Shown here piece after piece: positions 33,932 to 43,597 of a DNA stretch of 64,000 nt; position 1 is the stretch's first letter; each line of letters starts with the position of its first letter. Where the stretch lies: NCBI RefSeq assembly GCF_902830275.1, contig NZ_CADESW010000013.1:1-64000 (forward strand), written 5' to 3'. Position numbers and translations under genes: made by a program. This stretch comes from Burkholderia stagnalis (GTDB taxonomy: Bacteria; Pseudomonadota; Gammaproteobacteria; Burkholderiales; Burkholderiaceae). The notes under the pieces were generated by a model. That model was not told the DNA's origin, did not search any database, and worked only from the letters and a program-made list of their open reading frames with translations.

Positions 33932-36193
33932 CTATGCGTCGATGCGCTTCCTGAGCCCGTCGCCGGCGAACGGCATTTCGCGCATGCGCTGGCCGGTCGC
34001 ATCGAAGATCGCATTGGCGAGCGCGCCCGCGGTCGGCCCCATCGACGCCTCCGCCGCGCCGAGGAACGGCGCGCCGCGACGATTGATCAGATGAACCTTG
34101 ATGCTCTGCGGCGCGGCCGAGAAGCGCAGGATCGGATAGCTGCTCCAGTCGAAGCTGCGAATGCGCTGCGTATCGTATTGCAGCGCCTCGTACAGCGTCC
34201 AGCTCGCGGCCTGCACGATGCCGCCTTCGATCTGGTTGCGAATGCCGTCCGGCGACACGATCTGGCCGGCGTCGACCGCCGCCTCCGCGTGTTCGAGCGT
34301 CACGTGGCCGGTTTCCGGCACGACCGAGATCTCGACCGCGAGCGCGACGTAGGCCATCAGGTTCTTGTACTTGCCGAACGCGAAGCCGACTCCGCGGTTG
34401 CGCGCGCGCGGCGGCCGCGGCCAGCCGAAGCGCGTCGCGGCGAGCTGGATCACGTGGCGCGCGCGGTGATCCTGCATGTGCCGCAGCCGGAACTCGACCG
34501 GATCGACGCCGGCCGCGTGCGCGAGCTCGTCCATGAAGCTCTCGATCGCCCAGACGTTCGTGTGCGCGCCGAGCGAGCGCATTGCCGAGGTCTGCAGCGG
34601 CATCGTCGGCGAGAAGTGATTGACGACGTGCAGGTTCGGCAGTGCATACAGCGGGATCGCGTTGCGGTCGCCGCCGCCCTCGGGCTGCAGCATCGGCGTC
34701 GACGGCGCGGGCGCGAACGGCGGCTCCAGCATGCGCGCGGGCAGCAGCCGGCCCGCGTTGACGATGCGCTCGTTGTGCGAACTGCTCCACAGCGCGTAGT
34801 TCCAGTCGACGATATGGCCGCCCGCATCGAGCGACGCGCTGAGTTCGGTGACCATCGCCGGCGTGAAGTGATCCCACGTATGTTCCTGCTCGCGCATCCA
34901 CTGCACGCGGATCGGCTTGCCGGGCAGCGCGGCCGCGATCAGCGCGGCATGCGCGGCCGCGTCGTCCGCGCCGTTGTGCCCGTAGCAGCCCGACCCTTCG
35001 GTGTGGATGCAGCGCACGCTTTCCTTCGGCATCGACAGCATCTCGGCGAGCGCGTCGCGCAGCGGGTAGACGCCCTGCGAGTGGGTCCACACGGTCAGCA
35101 TGCCGTTCTCGAGCCGGGCGACCGCGCACGACGGCCCGATCGAGCCGTGCAGCAGGTAGTTCTTCCGGAACGTCGCGGCGAGCGTTTTGGTGGCCGGCGC
35201 GGTTGGCGCATGTGCGTTGGCGATCTCGATGCGCTGCGTCGCGATCCGCTTCAGGTCGTCGTGCACCGTCTTGCGATCGGGCAGCGGCCGGCCCGGCGAC
35301 CAGCGGCAGCCGGCGGCCAGCGCGCGCTGCGCGACGACGGCCTGCCATTCGCCGCGCGCGACGACGGCGAGCATGCTGCCGTTGCGCACGATCCGCACGA
35401 CGCCGGGCAGCTTCAGGATCGCGGCTTCGTCGAACGCGAGCAGCTTCGCGTCGTATACGGGCGGCATCACGACGCGCGCATGCAGCATGTCCGGCAGCGT
35501 CATGTCCTGCACGTAGCTGACGCCGCCCGTGACCTTGTTCGGAATGTCGACGCGCGGCAGCGACGTGCCGATCACCATGAACGTGGCCGGATCCTTCAGC
35601 GGCGACGTCGGCGTCGCGCTGCGATGCAGGTCGACGCTGCGCACCGCGTCGCCGTAGCGCAGCGTGCGGCCGTCGGGCGCCTTGATCACGGCGTCGGCGG
35701 TCGTCAGCAGGCGCGCGTCGACGCCGAACTGCTTCGCCGCCGCGTCGACCAGCAGCCCGCGCACCTGCGCGGCGGCATGCAGCAGCGCGGAGCCGCTGTC
35801 CGCCATCGTGTGGCTGCCGGCGGTCAAGCCCTCGTCGGGCGATGCGCCGGTATCGGCGGTCAGGAAGGTGATCAGCGAGGGCTTCATCCCGAGCTCCTCG
35901 GCGGCCACCTGCAGCAGCGCGGTGCGCACGCCGGTGCCGAGCTCGACCTTGCCCGTGAACACGGTGACCTTGCCGTCGGGCGCGATCCTGATCCACGCGT
36001 CGAGCAGCGGGTTGGTCTTCAGGCTGCCGGGGAGCGCGGCCGTGGCTTTCGATACGTGCACGGCGGCGCCTTCGTCCGCGATCACCATCTGCGCGGCGGC
36101 GCGGGCGGCCGGCGCGAGGCTGAACGCGACGAACAGCGCGCCGGAAACCATGAAGTGCCGGCGGCCTTCGTCGATGTCGTCGTGGTCGTTCAT
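33932..36193 (-). CDS. Molybdenum hydroxylase large subunit (isoquinoline oxidoreductase-like)
   Basis: 753 residues; ATG at 36193 overlaps the ferredoxin stop (TGATG). N-terminal 'EGRRHFMVSGALFVAFSLAP' is a twin-arginine-like signal, so the enzyme is probably periplasmic. Molybdopterin-binding features: 'KVTVFTGKVELGTGVRTALL', 'LTAGSHTMADSGSALLHAAA', 'VQWMREQEHTWDHFTPAMV', 'QTSAMRSLGAHTNVWAIESF', and near the C-terminus 'GAPFLGAAEASMGPTAGALA' with the active-site Glu of the xanthine oxidase family. Groups with isoquinoline 1-oxidoreductase/nicotinate dehydrogenase B subunits, which pass electrons through 2Fe-2S clusters to cytochrome c. Substrate: probably an aromatic heterocycle or aldehyde (inference). 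Confidence 0.87.
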   Translation of the reverse strand: MNDHDDIDEGRRHFMVSGALFVAFSLAPAARAAAQMVIADEGAAVHVSKATAALPGSLKTNPLLDAWIRIAPDGKVTVFTGKVELGTGVRTALLQVAAEELGMKPSLITFLTADTGASPDEGLTAGSHTMADSGSALLHAAAQVRGLLVDAAAKQFGVDARLLTTADAVIKAPDGRTLRYGDAVRSVDLHRSATPTSPLKDPATFMVIGTSLPRVDIPNKVTGGVSYVQDMTLPDMLHARVVMPPVYDAKLLAFDEAAILKLPGVVRIVRNGSMLAVVARGEWQAVVAQRALAAGCRWSPGRPLPDRKTVHDDLKRIATQRIEIANAHAPTAPATKTLAATFRKNYLLHGSIGPSCAVARLENGMLTVWTHSQGVYPLRDALAEMLSMPKESVRCIHTEGSGCYGHNGADDAAAHAALIAAALPGKPIRVQWMREQEHTWDHFTPAMVTELSASLDAGGHIVDWNYALWSSSHNERIVNAGRLLPARMLEPPFAPAPSTPMLQPEGGGDRNAIPLYALPNLHVVNHFSPTMPLQTSAMRSLGAHTNVWAIESFMDELAHAAGVDPVEFRLRHMQDHRARHVIQLAATRFGWPRPPRARNRGVGFAFGKYKNLMAYVALAVEISVVPETGHVTLEHAEAAVDAGQIVSPDGIRNQIEGGIVQAASWTLYEALQYDTQRIRSFDWSSYPILRFSAAPQSIKVHLINRRGAPFLGAAEASMGPTAGALANAIFDATGQRMREMPFAGDGLRKRIDA

Positions 36194-36693
36194 CACAGTG
36201 ACCTGGTGATCATGACAGGGGCGGACGCGGCGTCCGGCTCGGGCAGGCCCGCGGCCTGGCGCACGGCCGCCAGGATCCGCATGTGGGTGCCGCAGCGGCA
36301 CAGATTGGGCTCCATGTGCGTGCGCAGCTCGCGTTCGGTCGGCTTCGGGTTGCGTTCGAGCAGCGCCTGGGCGCGCATGATCATCCCCGCGATGCAGTAG
36401 CCGCACTGCGCGGCCTGGTGATCGACGAACGCGCGCTGCAGCGGGCCCGGATGCTCGGCGCTGCCGAGGCTCTCGATCGTCCTGACGCGGCGCGCGCCGA
36501 CGGCTGCGACCGGCAGCAGGCACGAGAACATCGGCTTGTCGTCGACGATCACGGTGCAGGCGCCGCATTGCCCGAGCCCGCAGCCGAACTTCGCGCCGTG
36601 CAGGTGCAGTTCGTTGCGCAATGCATAAAGCAGCGGCGTGGACGGGTCGATGTCGAGCGTGTGCTGCACGCCGTTCACGTTGAGGGTGATCAT
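36193..36693 (-). CDS. 2Fe-2S subunit of the molybdenum dehydrogenase
   Basis: 166 residues. First cluster site 'GCGLGQCGACTVIVDDKPMF' with an upstream Cys, second site 'QCGYCIAGMIM' plus 'NLCRCGTHMRIL', the standard pair of [2Fe-2S] clusters in xanthine-oxidase-type small subunits. No own signal peptide; likely co-exported with the large subunit. Start overlaps the cytochrome stop (ATGA), stop overlaps the large-subunit start. Confidence 0.92.
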   Translation of the reverse strand: MITLNVNGVQHTLDIDPSTPLLYALRNELHLHGAKFGCGLGQCGACTVIVDDKPMFSCLLPVAAVGARRVRTIESLGSAEHPGPLQRAFVDHQAAQCGYCIAGMIMRAQALLERNPKPTERELRTHMEPNLCRCGTHMRILAAVRQAAGLPEPDAASAPVMITRSL

Positions 36694-37970
36694 CGCGCGC
36701 TGTTCTCCTTTCTGAGCTTCGCGGCCATCGCTTCGACGCCGGTCCACGCGGGGCGATCGGAGTAGGCCGCGCGAATGTACGCGGCGAGGTCCGCGATCTG
36801 CGCGTCGTCGTACTGGTCGAGATACGGCGGCATGTAGTTGAGGGTATCCTCGCCATGCCAGCCGATTCCGTTGAACATCATCTGGATCGCGTTGCGCGGC
36901 GTGTCGGCGTTGACGGCCGTGCTGAACGCGAGCGTCGGCCGTTCGCCGATCGACTGCATCGGCGACGCAGGCCCGTGGCACTGCGCGCACGACGCCTGGA
37001 ACAGCATCGCGCCGCGATGTTCGTCGGGCGTCGCCGCATGGCGCGCGGCGGCGGGCGGCGCGGGCCGTGCGCCGGCCGGCCTCTGGATCGACAGGAGGTA
37101 GGCGGCGATCGCCTCGACGTCCTCCACCGGCACCGTCGCGAGATCGCGCGTGACGGGCAGCATCGGCCCGGCGGCCGCGCCGTGCTCGCTCGCGCGGCCG
37201 GTGCGCAGGTACGTGACGAGCTGCGCCTGCGTCCACGGGCGCACGGCCTGGCCGAGCGTATTGAGCGGCGGCGCTTCCCAGCCGTCGACGAGGCCGCCGT
37301 CGAAGGCCTTGCCGGCCTGTTCGCCGCCGATCGCGTTCAGCGGCGAATGGCAGGAGGCGCAGTGGCCGAGGCCGTCGACGAGCGCCTTGCCGCGATTCCA
37401 TTGCGCGGATTGCGCCGGATCGGGCTGGTACGCGCCCTTGCGCAGGAACAGGAGGTTCCAGAACGCCAGCGGCGGCCGGAAGTTGAGCGGGAAGATCAGG
37501 TCGTTCGCCGGCGCGGCCGCGCGCACGGGCTCGCGGGTCATCAGGTACGCGTAGGCGGCCGTGATGTCGTCGTCGGTCATCCGCGTGAAATGGATGTACG
37601 GAAACGCCGGGTAGAGCAGGTGGCCGTCGCGGGCGATGCCGCTGCGCAGCGCGCGCGCGAACGCGTCGCGCGACCAGCGGCCGATGCCGGTGTCGGCATC
37701 CGGCGTGATGTTGGTCGCATAGATCGTGCCGAACGGCGTCGCGAGCGGCAGCCCGCCGGCGAACGGCTGGCCGTCCTTCGCGGTGTGGCAGACGATGCAG
37801 TCGCCGAGCGCGACGACGCGTGCGCCGGCGCGCACGCGCTGCGGATCGAACGACGCGCGCGCGGGCGGATCGATCGGTGCGATCGACGGCTGAACCATGA
37901 TGCCGATCGCGATCGCGAGGCCGGCGATCGCGACGCCGGCCGCGCCGAGCCAGAGTCGTTTCGGCTTCAT
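36690..37970 (-). CDS. Triheme cytochrome c subunit
   Basis: 426 residues. N-terminal membrane/signal segment 'LWLGAAGVAIAGLAIAIGIM'. Three c-type heme motifs: CIVCH, CASCH and CAQCH, with downstream Met ligands, as in cytochrome subunits of membrane-bound alcohol/aldehyde and nicotinate dehydrogenases. First gene of the three-gene operon; takes electrons from the 2Fe-2S subunit to the respiratory chain. A repeat-type promoter ends about 105 bp upstream. Confidence 0.9.
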   Translation of the reverse strand: MKPKRLWLGAAGVAIAGLAIAIGIMVQPSIAPIDPPARASFDPQRVRAGARVVALGDCIVCHTAKDGQPFAGGLPLATPFGTIYATNITPDADTGIGRWSRDAFARALRSGIARDGHLLYPAFPYIHFTRMTDDDITAAYAYLMTREPVRAAAPANDLIFPLNFRPPLAFWNLLFLRKGAYQPDPAQSAQWNRGKALVDGLGHCASCHSPLNAIGGEQAGKAFDGGLVDGWEAPPLNTLGQAVRPWTQAQLVTYLRTGRASEHGAAAGPMLPVTRDLATVPVEDVEAIAAYLLSIQRPAGARPAPPAAARHAATPDEHRGAMLFQASCAQCHGPASPMQSIGERPTLAFSTAVNADTPRNAIQMMFNGIGWHGEDTLNYMPPYLDQYDDAQIADLAAYIRAAYSDRPAWTGVEAMAAKLRKENSAR

Positions 37971-38074
37971 GCGGGTTCTGCGCGGCGGCAGGGATGCGCG
38001 ACGGGGGGCATGCTGTCACTCCAGGAAGAGAGGCCGTGTACGGGCGATGGCCGCGTGCGGCGATGGGTGAGGGC

Positions 38075-38127
38075 AGTCTACGCGGGCGTCGACGCCAAAT
38101 CCTGAAGCGAGGCTGAAACGTTCTGAA
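38075..38127 (-). promoter_or_regulatory. TTCAG-repeat promoter for the cytochrome/molybdenum dehydrogenase operon
   Basis: The best example in the window. Minus strand: TTCAG at 38127, 38117 and 38106 (steps 10 and 11), the third running into AGGATT (38103-38098), then a 17-nt spacer and TAGACT (38080-38075). Confidence 0.62.
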
Positions 38128-38169
38128 TGCGGCCGTATTTCGCACGCGGGTCGCGCACCGCCCGTTGCG

Positions 38170-41100
38170 TCAGCGCTGCGCCGAAACCGGCAGCCGGAAC
38201 GTCAACACCGTGCCGCCCCCGTCCCGCGGCGCGGCCTCGAGCGTCCCGCCGTGCGCTTCCATGATCGAGCGGCAGATGGCGAGGCCCATGCCCATGCCGT
38301 TCGACTTCGTCGTGAAGAACGGATCGAAGATCCGGTTCGCGATCCCGGCGTCGATGCCGGCGCCGCGGTCCGCGATGGCGACGACCACGTGGCCGTCGTC
38401 ATGGCGCGACGCGACCTCGAGTTCGCGCGGCGCCGCCAGCCCGTCCATCGCGTCGAGGGCGTTGGTGACCAGGTTCAGGATCACCTGCTGGATCTGGGTT
38501 CGATCCGCCATCACGCAGATGCCGTTGCAGCGCAGATCGATGCGCAGCGCGACCTGCTTGGCGTCGATTTCGGGCGCGGTGAGATGCAGCATGTCGCGAA
38601 TCAGCTCGTCGATCGCGAGCGGCGCCATCGCGGGCGGCGCCTGCCGGGCCAGCGAGCGCAAGGCCCGCACGATGTCGGCCGCGCGGTTGCCGGACGCGCG
38701 AATGTCCTCGAGGCTCGCGAGCGCTTCGCCGATATCGGGTTGTGGGCCGCGCAGCCAGCGCATGCACGCGCCGACGCTCGACACGACGCTCGTCAGCGGC
38801 TGGTTGATCTCGTGCGCGATCGACGCGGCCAGCTCCCCCATCACCGTCATGTGCGCGGCGCGCGCGAGCTCGGTGCGCGCACGCCTCAGCGCGGCCTCGG
38901 TCTCGAGCCGGCGCTTGTTCTCCTCGATCAGTTCCGCGTAGAGACAGGCGGATTCGAGCGCATTGGCCGCCTGCGGCGCAAGCACTTCGAGCATCGCGAT
39001 GCGCCGCGGCGAAAACACGCCGTTGGTCAACGCGTTCTCGAGATACAGCACGCCGACCAGCGCCCCCTGCTTCAGGAGCGGCAGGCAGAACAGCGAGCGC
39101 GTCGAATGCGCGCGCAGGCTGTCGACGTGGTCGGGAACGCCTTCGCGCTGCGCGTTGGCGAGCACGATCGGCTTGCGGGTCCGCGCCACCGTGTTCAGGA
39201 TCGACAGCGGGATGTCCTGCTCGGTGGGCTCGCTGCGGGCGATATCGACGATCACGTCGCTGCCGACGATCCGCGCGGCCGCCTCGATCGTCAGCCGCTC
39301 GTGCCGCGCGAGCAGCAGCAGGCCGTAGCGCGCGCCGGCGTACACGATCATGTTGCGCATCAGCGTCTGGATCAGCCGCTCCAGCACGATTTCCTCGGAC
39401 AGCGAGTGCGCCGCGCGCATCGCGAGCGCGAAGTCGAGATCCTCGCGCGCGGGCGAGGCGGCGCCGCCCGGCGGCGGCTCCATGATCAGGAACGGATGCT
39501 GCGATTCCATCGCCTGCGTCTTGCCCGTTGCGCCCCAGCGCCGGTAGCACGCATACGCGAGCCGAAGCTGATGGCGCGCGGGGCCGGCCAACCCGAGCGA
39601 GGCGGCGTGCCGTCCCGCCAGTTCGTGCGCGAGCGCCTGTTCGTGCACGAAGCCCCGCTCCGCCGCGAGTGCGGCCGACGTCTCGTACTGCTGCATCGCG
39701 ACGACGTGCTCGCCGCGCACGCGTGCGAACTCGGCGTCGATCAGCGCGAGCTTGTTGCGGAACGTGGGCGGATTGCGCGCGCTCCATGACGCGAAGCGGG
39801 CACGCTGCGCGGCGTATCGCTCGAGCAGCCGATCGGGCGGCGTGGCGCCGCGATCGCTCGCGATGCCCGCCAGCACGCTGAAGAGATGGAAGTCGGACAG
39901 CATGATGTGCGCGGGCGTCGACCAGGCGAACGAAGCCGCCGCATCGAGCGACGCACGCGCCGCGTCCGCCTCGCCGAAGATGAATGCGGCCTGGCCCGCG
40001 AGCACGTCGGTCCAGAACTGCAGGACCGACATCGGCGTTTTCGCCGACGCGCGGGCGCGCCAGGTGCCGATCGGCCGCCCGTGGCCGAGCTGCAGCGCGT
40101 CGACGAATTCCGACTGCGTGGAAACGAGGTCGACGATGTCGTCGTAGCGCGCGCTGCGCGCGATCTCCAGCAGCGGATCGATCTCGTCGCGGATGGCCGG
40201 CAGCGCTTCGCCCATCGCGAGCAGGTCGCTGACGATATGGTTGCAGCTGTAGCACATCCAGCGCAGTTCGGCGCTCGCGTTGCCCGCGGCCTTCGCGTCG
40301 CGGGCGCGCTCGAGCGCGTACGACAGCGGCTGGGTCCAGACGCTCACCTGGTCGAGCGCGATCAGCGTGGCCGAGCGGTAGCGCTCGAAGCCGTGACGAT
40401 CGACGAGCGCGAGCGCGACCTTCGCGAATTCCAGGCCGTCTTCATACGCGTCGTGATGCTCGGCGATGCTGACGCCGTACCACGCGAGTCCTTGCACCGA
40501 CGCGGCCGTGACGCCGTATTGCAGGGTCAGCCGCACCATCGTCGCGAAGTGCAGCAGCATCAGCCCGTTGCTCGGATAGAACATCGCGGCCTCGAGCGCG
40601 GTCAGCAGCGCCATCGTTGCCTCGATGCGCGCGTCGGTCATCACGGGCAAATCGACGAGCTCGCGGATGTCGCGGCCGGCGAGCGCGTCGCGCACGGCAT
40701 CGCAGGCCGCCGCGAGATCGGCCTCGGCGGGGGCGGCCGGCAACGCCACGCCGAGCAGCGCCAGGCCGGCCAGCGCGACGTCGACTGCCTGCCGGTAGCG
40801 CGATTCGACGGTGAGTTGCGCGGCCTTCAGGCGATGCGCCTCGGCGCGATCGGCCGGCGTGCGCGTGCGCGCCATGAGTTCGTCGATCACGTCGGCCGCT
40901 TGCGCGGTTTCGCCGACCGCGAGGAGAATGCCGCCGCGCAGCAGGCCGATCCGGCTCGCGAGGCCAGGGTGCAGGCGCCATGCGTCGGGGCCGAGCAACG
41001 CTTGCGCGGACGCGAGAAACGACAGCGCGCGCTCGCGTGCCGCGGCCGCGACGGCCGCCTCGGCGGCCGTGACGAGGGCGTTCGCGAACGCGAGTGCGAG

Positions 41101-43293
41101 CGCGGCGTCCAGCGGTGCGGTTGTCGCCTGCTCGATCTGCGCCGCGAGTTCGAGCAGGGATTCCGTCGACCGCGCGCCGGAACGGGCGAGCATCGCGGCG
41201 GCGATGCGGGCGTGGTGCCGCGCGCGCTCCGCAGGCCCGCCGAGCGCGTGCACAGCCTCGAGGATGCGGTCGTGAGCGAAGCGCCAGCGTTGGCCGAGCA
41301 TCGACACGAGGCCCGCCTGGCGCGCGGGGTCGAGCCAGCCGCGAAGTTCGGCCGGCGTCTGGCCGGACGCCGCGCACAACAGCGCTTCGTCGGCATCGGT
41401 GCCGATACAGGCGAGCAGGGCCAGCAGCGTTCTCGATTCGTGCGGCAAGCGCCGCATCCGTTTCGTCAGCAGGCTGACGACATTCTCGGTCGAATGGTGC
41501 GCGTCGACGTCGGCCGCATCCCACTGCCAGGCCCGCTGCACGGCGTCGTACCGGAGAAGCTGCTCGTCGATCAGCGTGCGCAGCAACTGCTGGACATAGA
41601 ACGGATTGCCGCCGGTCTTGCGGTGAACGATGTCGCCGAGCGCGGACAGCCGCTCCGGCGAATCGCCGAGCATGCCCGCCACCATGCGCGCGACGTCGCG
41701 CGGCGCGAGCGGCGCGAGCGTCAGGGTCGAGACGCGGGGTGTATCGAGCCGGCGCAGGAACCGGCGGAATGCGGGCGTGTGGTCGTGGTGCTGCGCGCTC
41801 CGATACCCCGCGACGATGCAGAAATTGGCTGGCGGATCGCGCGCGATCGACGCGAGAAACGCGAGCGTCGCGTCGTCGGCCCACTGGATGTCGTCCAGCA
41901 TCACGACGAGCGGTTCGGCCGGCGCCGCGAACGCGCGGAACGCATTCACGACGATCTGGCACAGGCGAAATTCCGGCAGCGCATCGGTGTGGCCGAACGC
42001 GACCGGTTCGACATCGAGCAGCCACGCGATCTCGGGAAAGATGCCGGACAGCAGATGCGCCTGGCGGCCGACGCAGTCGCGCACGCGTGCGGCGATCGCG
42101 GCGATCTCGTCGTCGCGCTTGGCCAGCGCGCTGCCGAACAGCGAGCGCAGCGCCTGCAGCACGGGCGCATAGGGGCGCACGGGCTGGAACTGGTCGACTT
42201 TCCCCGCCGCGCGCCAGGATGCCGGCGCGGCCTCGCGCGCATGGCGCGCGAAGGCCTCGGCCAGCGCGGTCTTGCCGACGCCGGCCGGGCCGTCGATCAG
42301 CACGATCGCCGTGTCGCCCGTGCGGGAGACGGCCGACAGCACGTCGGCGAGCCGCCGCGATTCGGCTTCGCGGCCGACCAGCATGTCGGGGCTGCGCAAA
42401 CGCGCAAGCGGATCGTGGCCGCCCAGCGCGAACGGCTCGATGCGGCCCGACGCGAGCCAGTCGCGCCGGAGCCGCTCGAGGTCGTGCTGCACGGCTTCGC
42501 AGGACGGGTAACGGTCGGCCGGCTCCTTGGCGATCAGTTTCAGGATCAGGTCGCCCAGGATCGGGGGCGTGTCTTCGCGAAACGCCGCAGGCGGCGACGG
42601 CTGCATCGCGACGTGTGCGTGAACCCATTCGGACGTCGACGCGGCCTGGTAAGGCATCGCGCCCGTCAGCAGGCGAAACAGCGTGATGCCGAACGCGTAC
42701 AGGTCGGAGCGCTCGTCGACGCCGGCGTTTTCGGGGACTTCGGGCGCCGCGTATGCGGCGAAATCCGTGCGCATCGCGTCCGATGGCGGCTTGTCGGTCT
42801 GCCGGTTCCATGCATGCGCGAACGACCGGAGCATGACCGTGCCGTGCGCGGCGACGACGAAGCTCGCCGGTTGCAGATCGCCGTGCAGCCAGCCGCGCCG
42901 ATGCAGTTCGCCGAGCGTGCGCACCGCGCCGAGCGCGGCATCGAAAAACGCGCCGAGCGGCAGCCGTCCGTCCGCCAGCGTGTCGAACGCAGGCCCGTCC
43001 GCACGCGGATAGACGAGCACCGGGCCGTCGCAGGCGCGGATCAGCGCAACCGGCATGAGCGCCCATTCCGGTTCCAGCGCGTCGTTCAGTGCGTATTCGC
43101 GCTCGAATTGCCGGCAGCGCAGATCGCATTCCCACCAGGTCTGGCGCGCGCACCAGACGACACCCGTGTCGCGGTCCGTCAGGTCGAACGTCAGCACGTC
43201 GCCGGCGCGCGCCGCATTCGACAAGGTGGCGCGCGCGAGCCAGTCGGCGTCCATTCGGCTGGCGTCTTCCGGGGCACGCAAGGATGTGTTCAC
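38170..43293 (-). CDS. Trifunctional Ser/Thr kinase-like / AAA ATPase / sensor histidine kinase
   Basis: 1707 residues. (1) Residues ~60-280: protein-kinase-like domain with 'LHRRGWLHGDLQPASFVVAA' and 'APEVPENAGVDERSDLYAFG'; the loop that should carry DFG reads 'VMLRSFAHAW', so phosphotransfer is doubtful. (2) ~300-620: ATPase with 'GREAESRRLADVLSAV', P-loop 'LIDGPAGVGKTALAEAF' and Walker B 'PLVVMLDDIQWADDATLAFL'. (3) Long helical TPR-like middle. (4) GAF-like sensor ~1340-1440 ('ARYGLLLLARHERLTIEAA'). (5) Histidine kinase: 'SIAHEINQPLTSVVSS' (phospho-His ~1492) and HATPase 'NRIFDPFFTTKSNGMGMGLA'. No transmembrane segment. Likely partners are the nearby response regulators at 45195 and 45631 (inference). 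Confidence 0.9.
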   Translation of the reverse strand: MNTSLRAPEDASRMDADWLARATLSNAARAGDVLTFDLTDRDTGVVWCARQTWWECDLRCRQFEREYALNDALEPEWALMPVALIRACDGPVLVYPRADGPAFDTLADGRLPLGAFFDAALGAVRTLGELHRRGWLHGDLQPASFVVAAHGTVMLRSFAHAWNRQTDKPPSDAMRTDFAAYAAPEVPENAGVDERSDLYAFGITLFRLLTGAMPYQAASTSEWVHAHVAMQPSPPAAFREDTPPILGDLILKLIAKEPADRYPSCEAVQHDLERLRRDWLASGRIEPFALGGHDPLARLRSPDMLVGREAESRRLADVLSAVSRTGDTAIVLIDGPAGVGKTALAEAFARHAREAAPASWRAAGKVDQFQPVRPYAPVLQALRSLFGSALAKRDDEIAAIAARVRDCVGRQAHLLSGIFPEIAWLLDVEPVAFGHTDALPEFRLCQIVVNAFRAFAAPAEPLVVMLDDIQWADDATLAFLASIARDPPANFCIVAGYRSAQHHDHTPAFRRFLRRLDTPRVSTLTLAPLAPRDVARMVAGMLGDSPERLSALGDIVHRKTGGNPFYVQQLLRTLIDEQLLRYDAVQRAWQWDAADVDAHHSTENVVSLLTKRMRRLPHESRTLLALLACIGTDADEALLCAASGQTPAELRGWLDPARQAGLVSMLGQRWRFAHDRILEAVHALGGPAERARHHARIAAAMLARSGARSTESLLELAAQIEQATTAPLDAALALAFANALVTAAEAAVAAAARERALSFLASAQALLGPDAWRLHPGLASRIGLLRGGILLAVGETAQAADVIDELMARTRTPADRAEAHRLKAAQLTVESRYRQAVDVALAGLALLGVALPAAPAEADLAAACDAVRDALAGRDIRELVDLPVMTDARIEATMALLTALEAAMFYPSNGLMLLHFATMVRLTLQYGVTAASVQGLAWYGVSIAEHHDAYEDGLEFAKVALALVDRHGFERYRSATLIALDQVSVWTQPLSYALERARDAKAAGNASAELRWMCYSCNHIVSDLLAMGEALPAIRDEIDPLLEIARSARYDDIVDLVSTQSEFVDALQLGHGRPIGTWRARASAKTPMSVLQFWTDVLAGQAAFIFGEADAARASLDAAASFAWSTPAHIMLSDFHLFSVLAGIASDRGATPPDRLLERYAAQRARFASWSARNPPTFRNKLALIDAEFARVRGEHVVAMQQYETSAALAAERGFVHEQALAHELAGRHAASLGLAGPARHQLRLAYACYRRWGATGKTQAMESQHPFLIMEPPPGGAASPAREDLDFALAMRAAHSLSEEIVLERLIQTLMRNMIVYAGARYGLLLLARHERLTIEAAARIVGSDVIVDIARSEPTEQDIPLSILNTVARTRKPIVLANAQREGVPDHVDSLRAHSTRSLFCLPLLKQGALVGVLYLENALTNGVFSPRRIAMLEVLAPQAANALESACLYAELIEENKRRLETEAALRRARTELARAAHMTVMGELAASIAHEINQPLTSVVSSVGACMRWLRGPQPDIGEALASLEDIRASGNRAADIVRALRSLARQAPPAMAPLAIDELIRDMLHLTAPEIDAKQVALRIDLRCNGICVMADRTQIQQVILNLVTNALDAMDGLAAPRELEVASRHDDGHVVVAIADRGAGIDAGIANRIFDPFFTTKSNGMGMGLAICRSIMEAHGGTLEAAPRDGGGTVLTFRLPVSAQR

Positions 43294-43597
43294 GGTCGGA
43301 TAGCAGGCAGGGTCGGGCAGGATGGAGCCGGCTCGTGACGGGGCTTCGGCTTCGCGGCACGTGCATTGTGCGTCAGCCTGCCGGAAATTGCAGTAGTCCT
43401 TGATTCGGCCCCGTTCCCGGCGCGGCGCCGGCCGGCGCGGGATTAAACCTATGGATAATGGCCGCGTCGCGGATCGCGCCGTAGGATACCGTCAAGCCTG
43501 CCGGCGCGCGTCGATGCGATGCGGCCGGTTCGGCAGAAGAGCGCGCCGCCCCGTCCAGGCGGCGCAAGGTGCGGAGCAGCGGAAGCGGGTGCGGATC
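43294..43597. other. Divergent gap between kinase and third winged-helix regulator
   Basis: 304 bp that should carry both promoters. No TTCAG repeats; a lone AGGACT on the minus strand (43400-43395) lacks upstream repeats and a matching hexamer. No other structure recognised. Confidence 0.4.

Noticed and set aside
32838..35996. 1052-codon minus-strand frame through a LysR gene and the molybdenum subunit
   Set aside because: Crosses two well-supported genes in another frame and shows no motif.
39886..43338. 1150-codon open frame antisense to the trifunctional kinase
   Set aside because: Arg/His/Ala-rich complement of a real gene with ATPase and histidine-kinase motifs.
43372..43400. Candidate repeat-type promoter for the trifunctional kinase
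   Set aside because: AGGACT is present but there are no upstream TTCAG repeats and the hexamer at the required spacing is GCTGAC.
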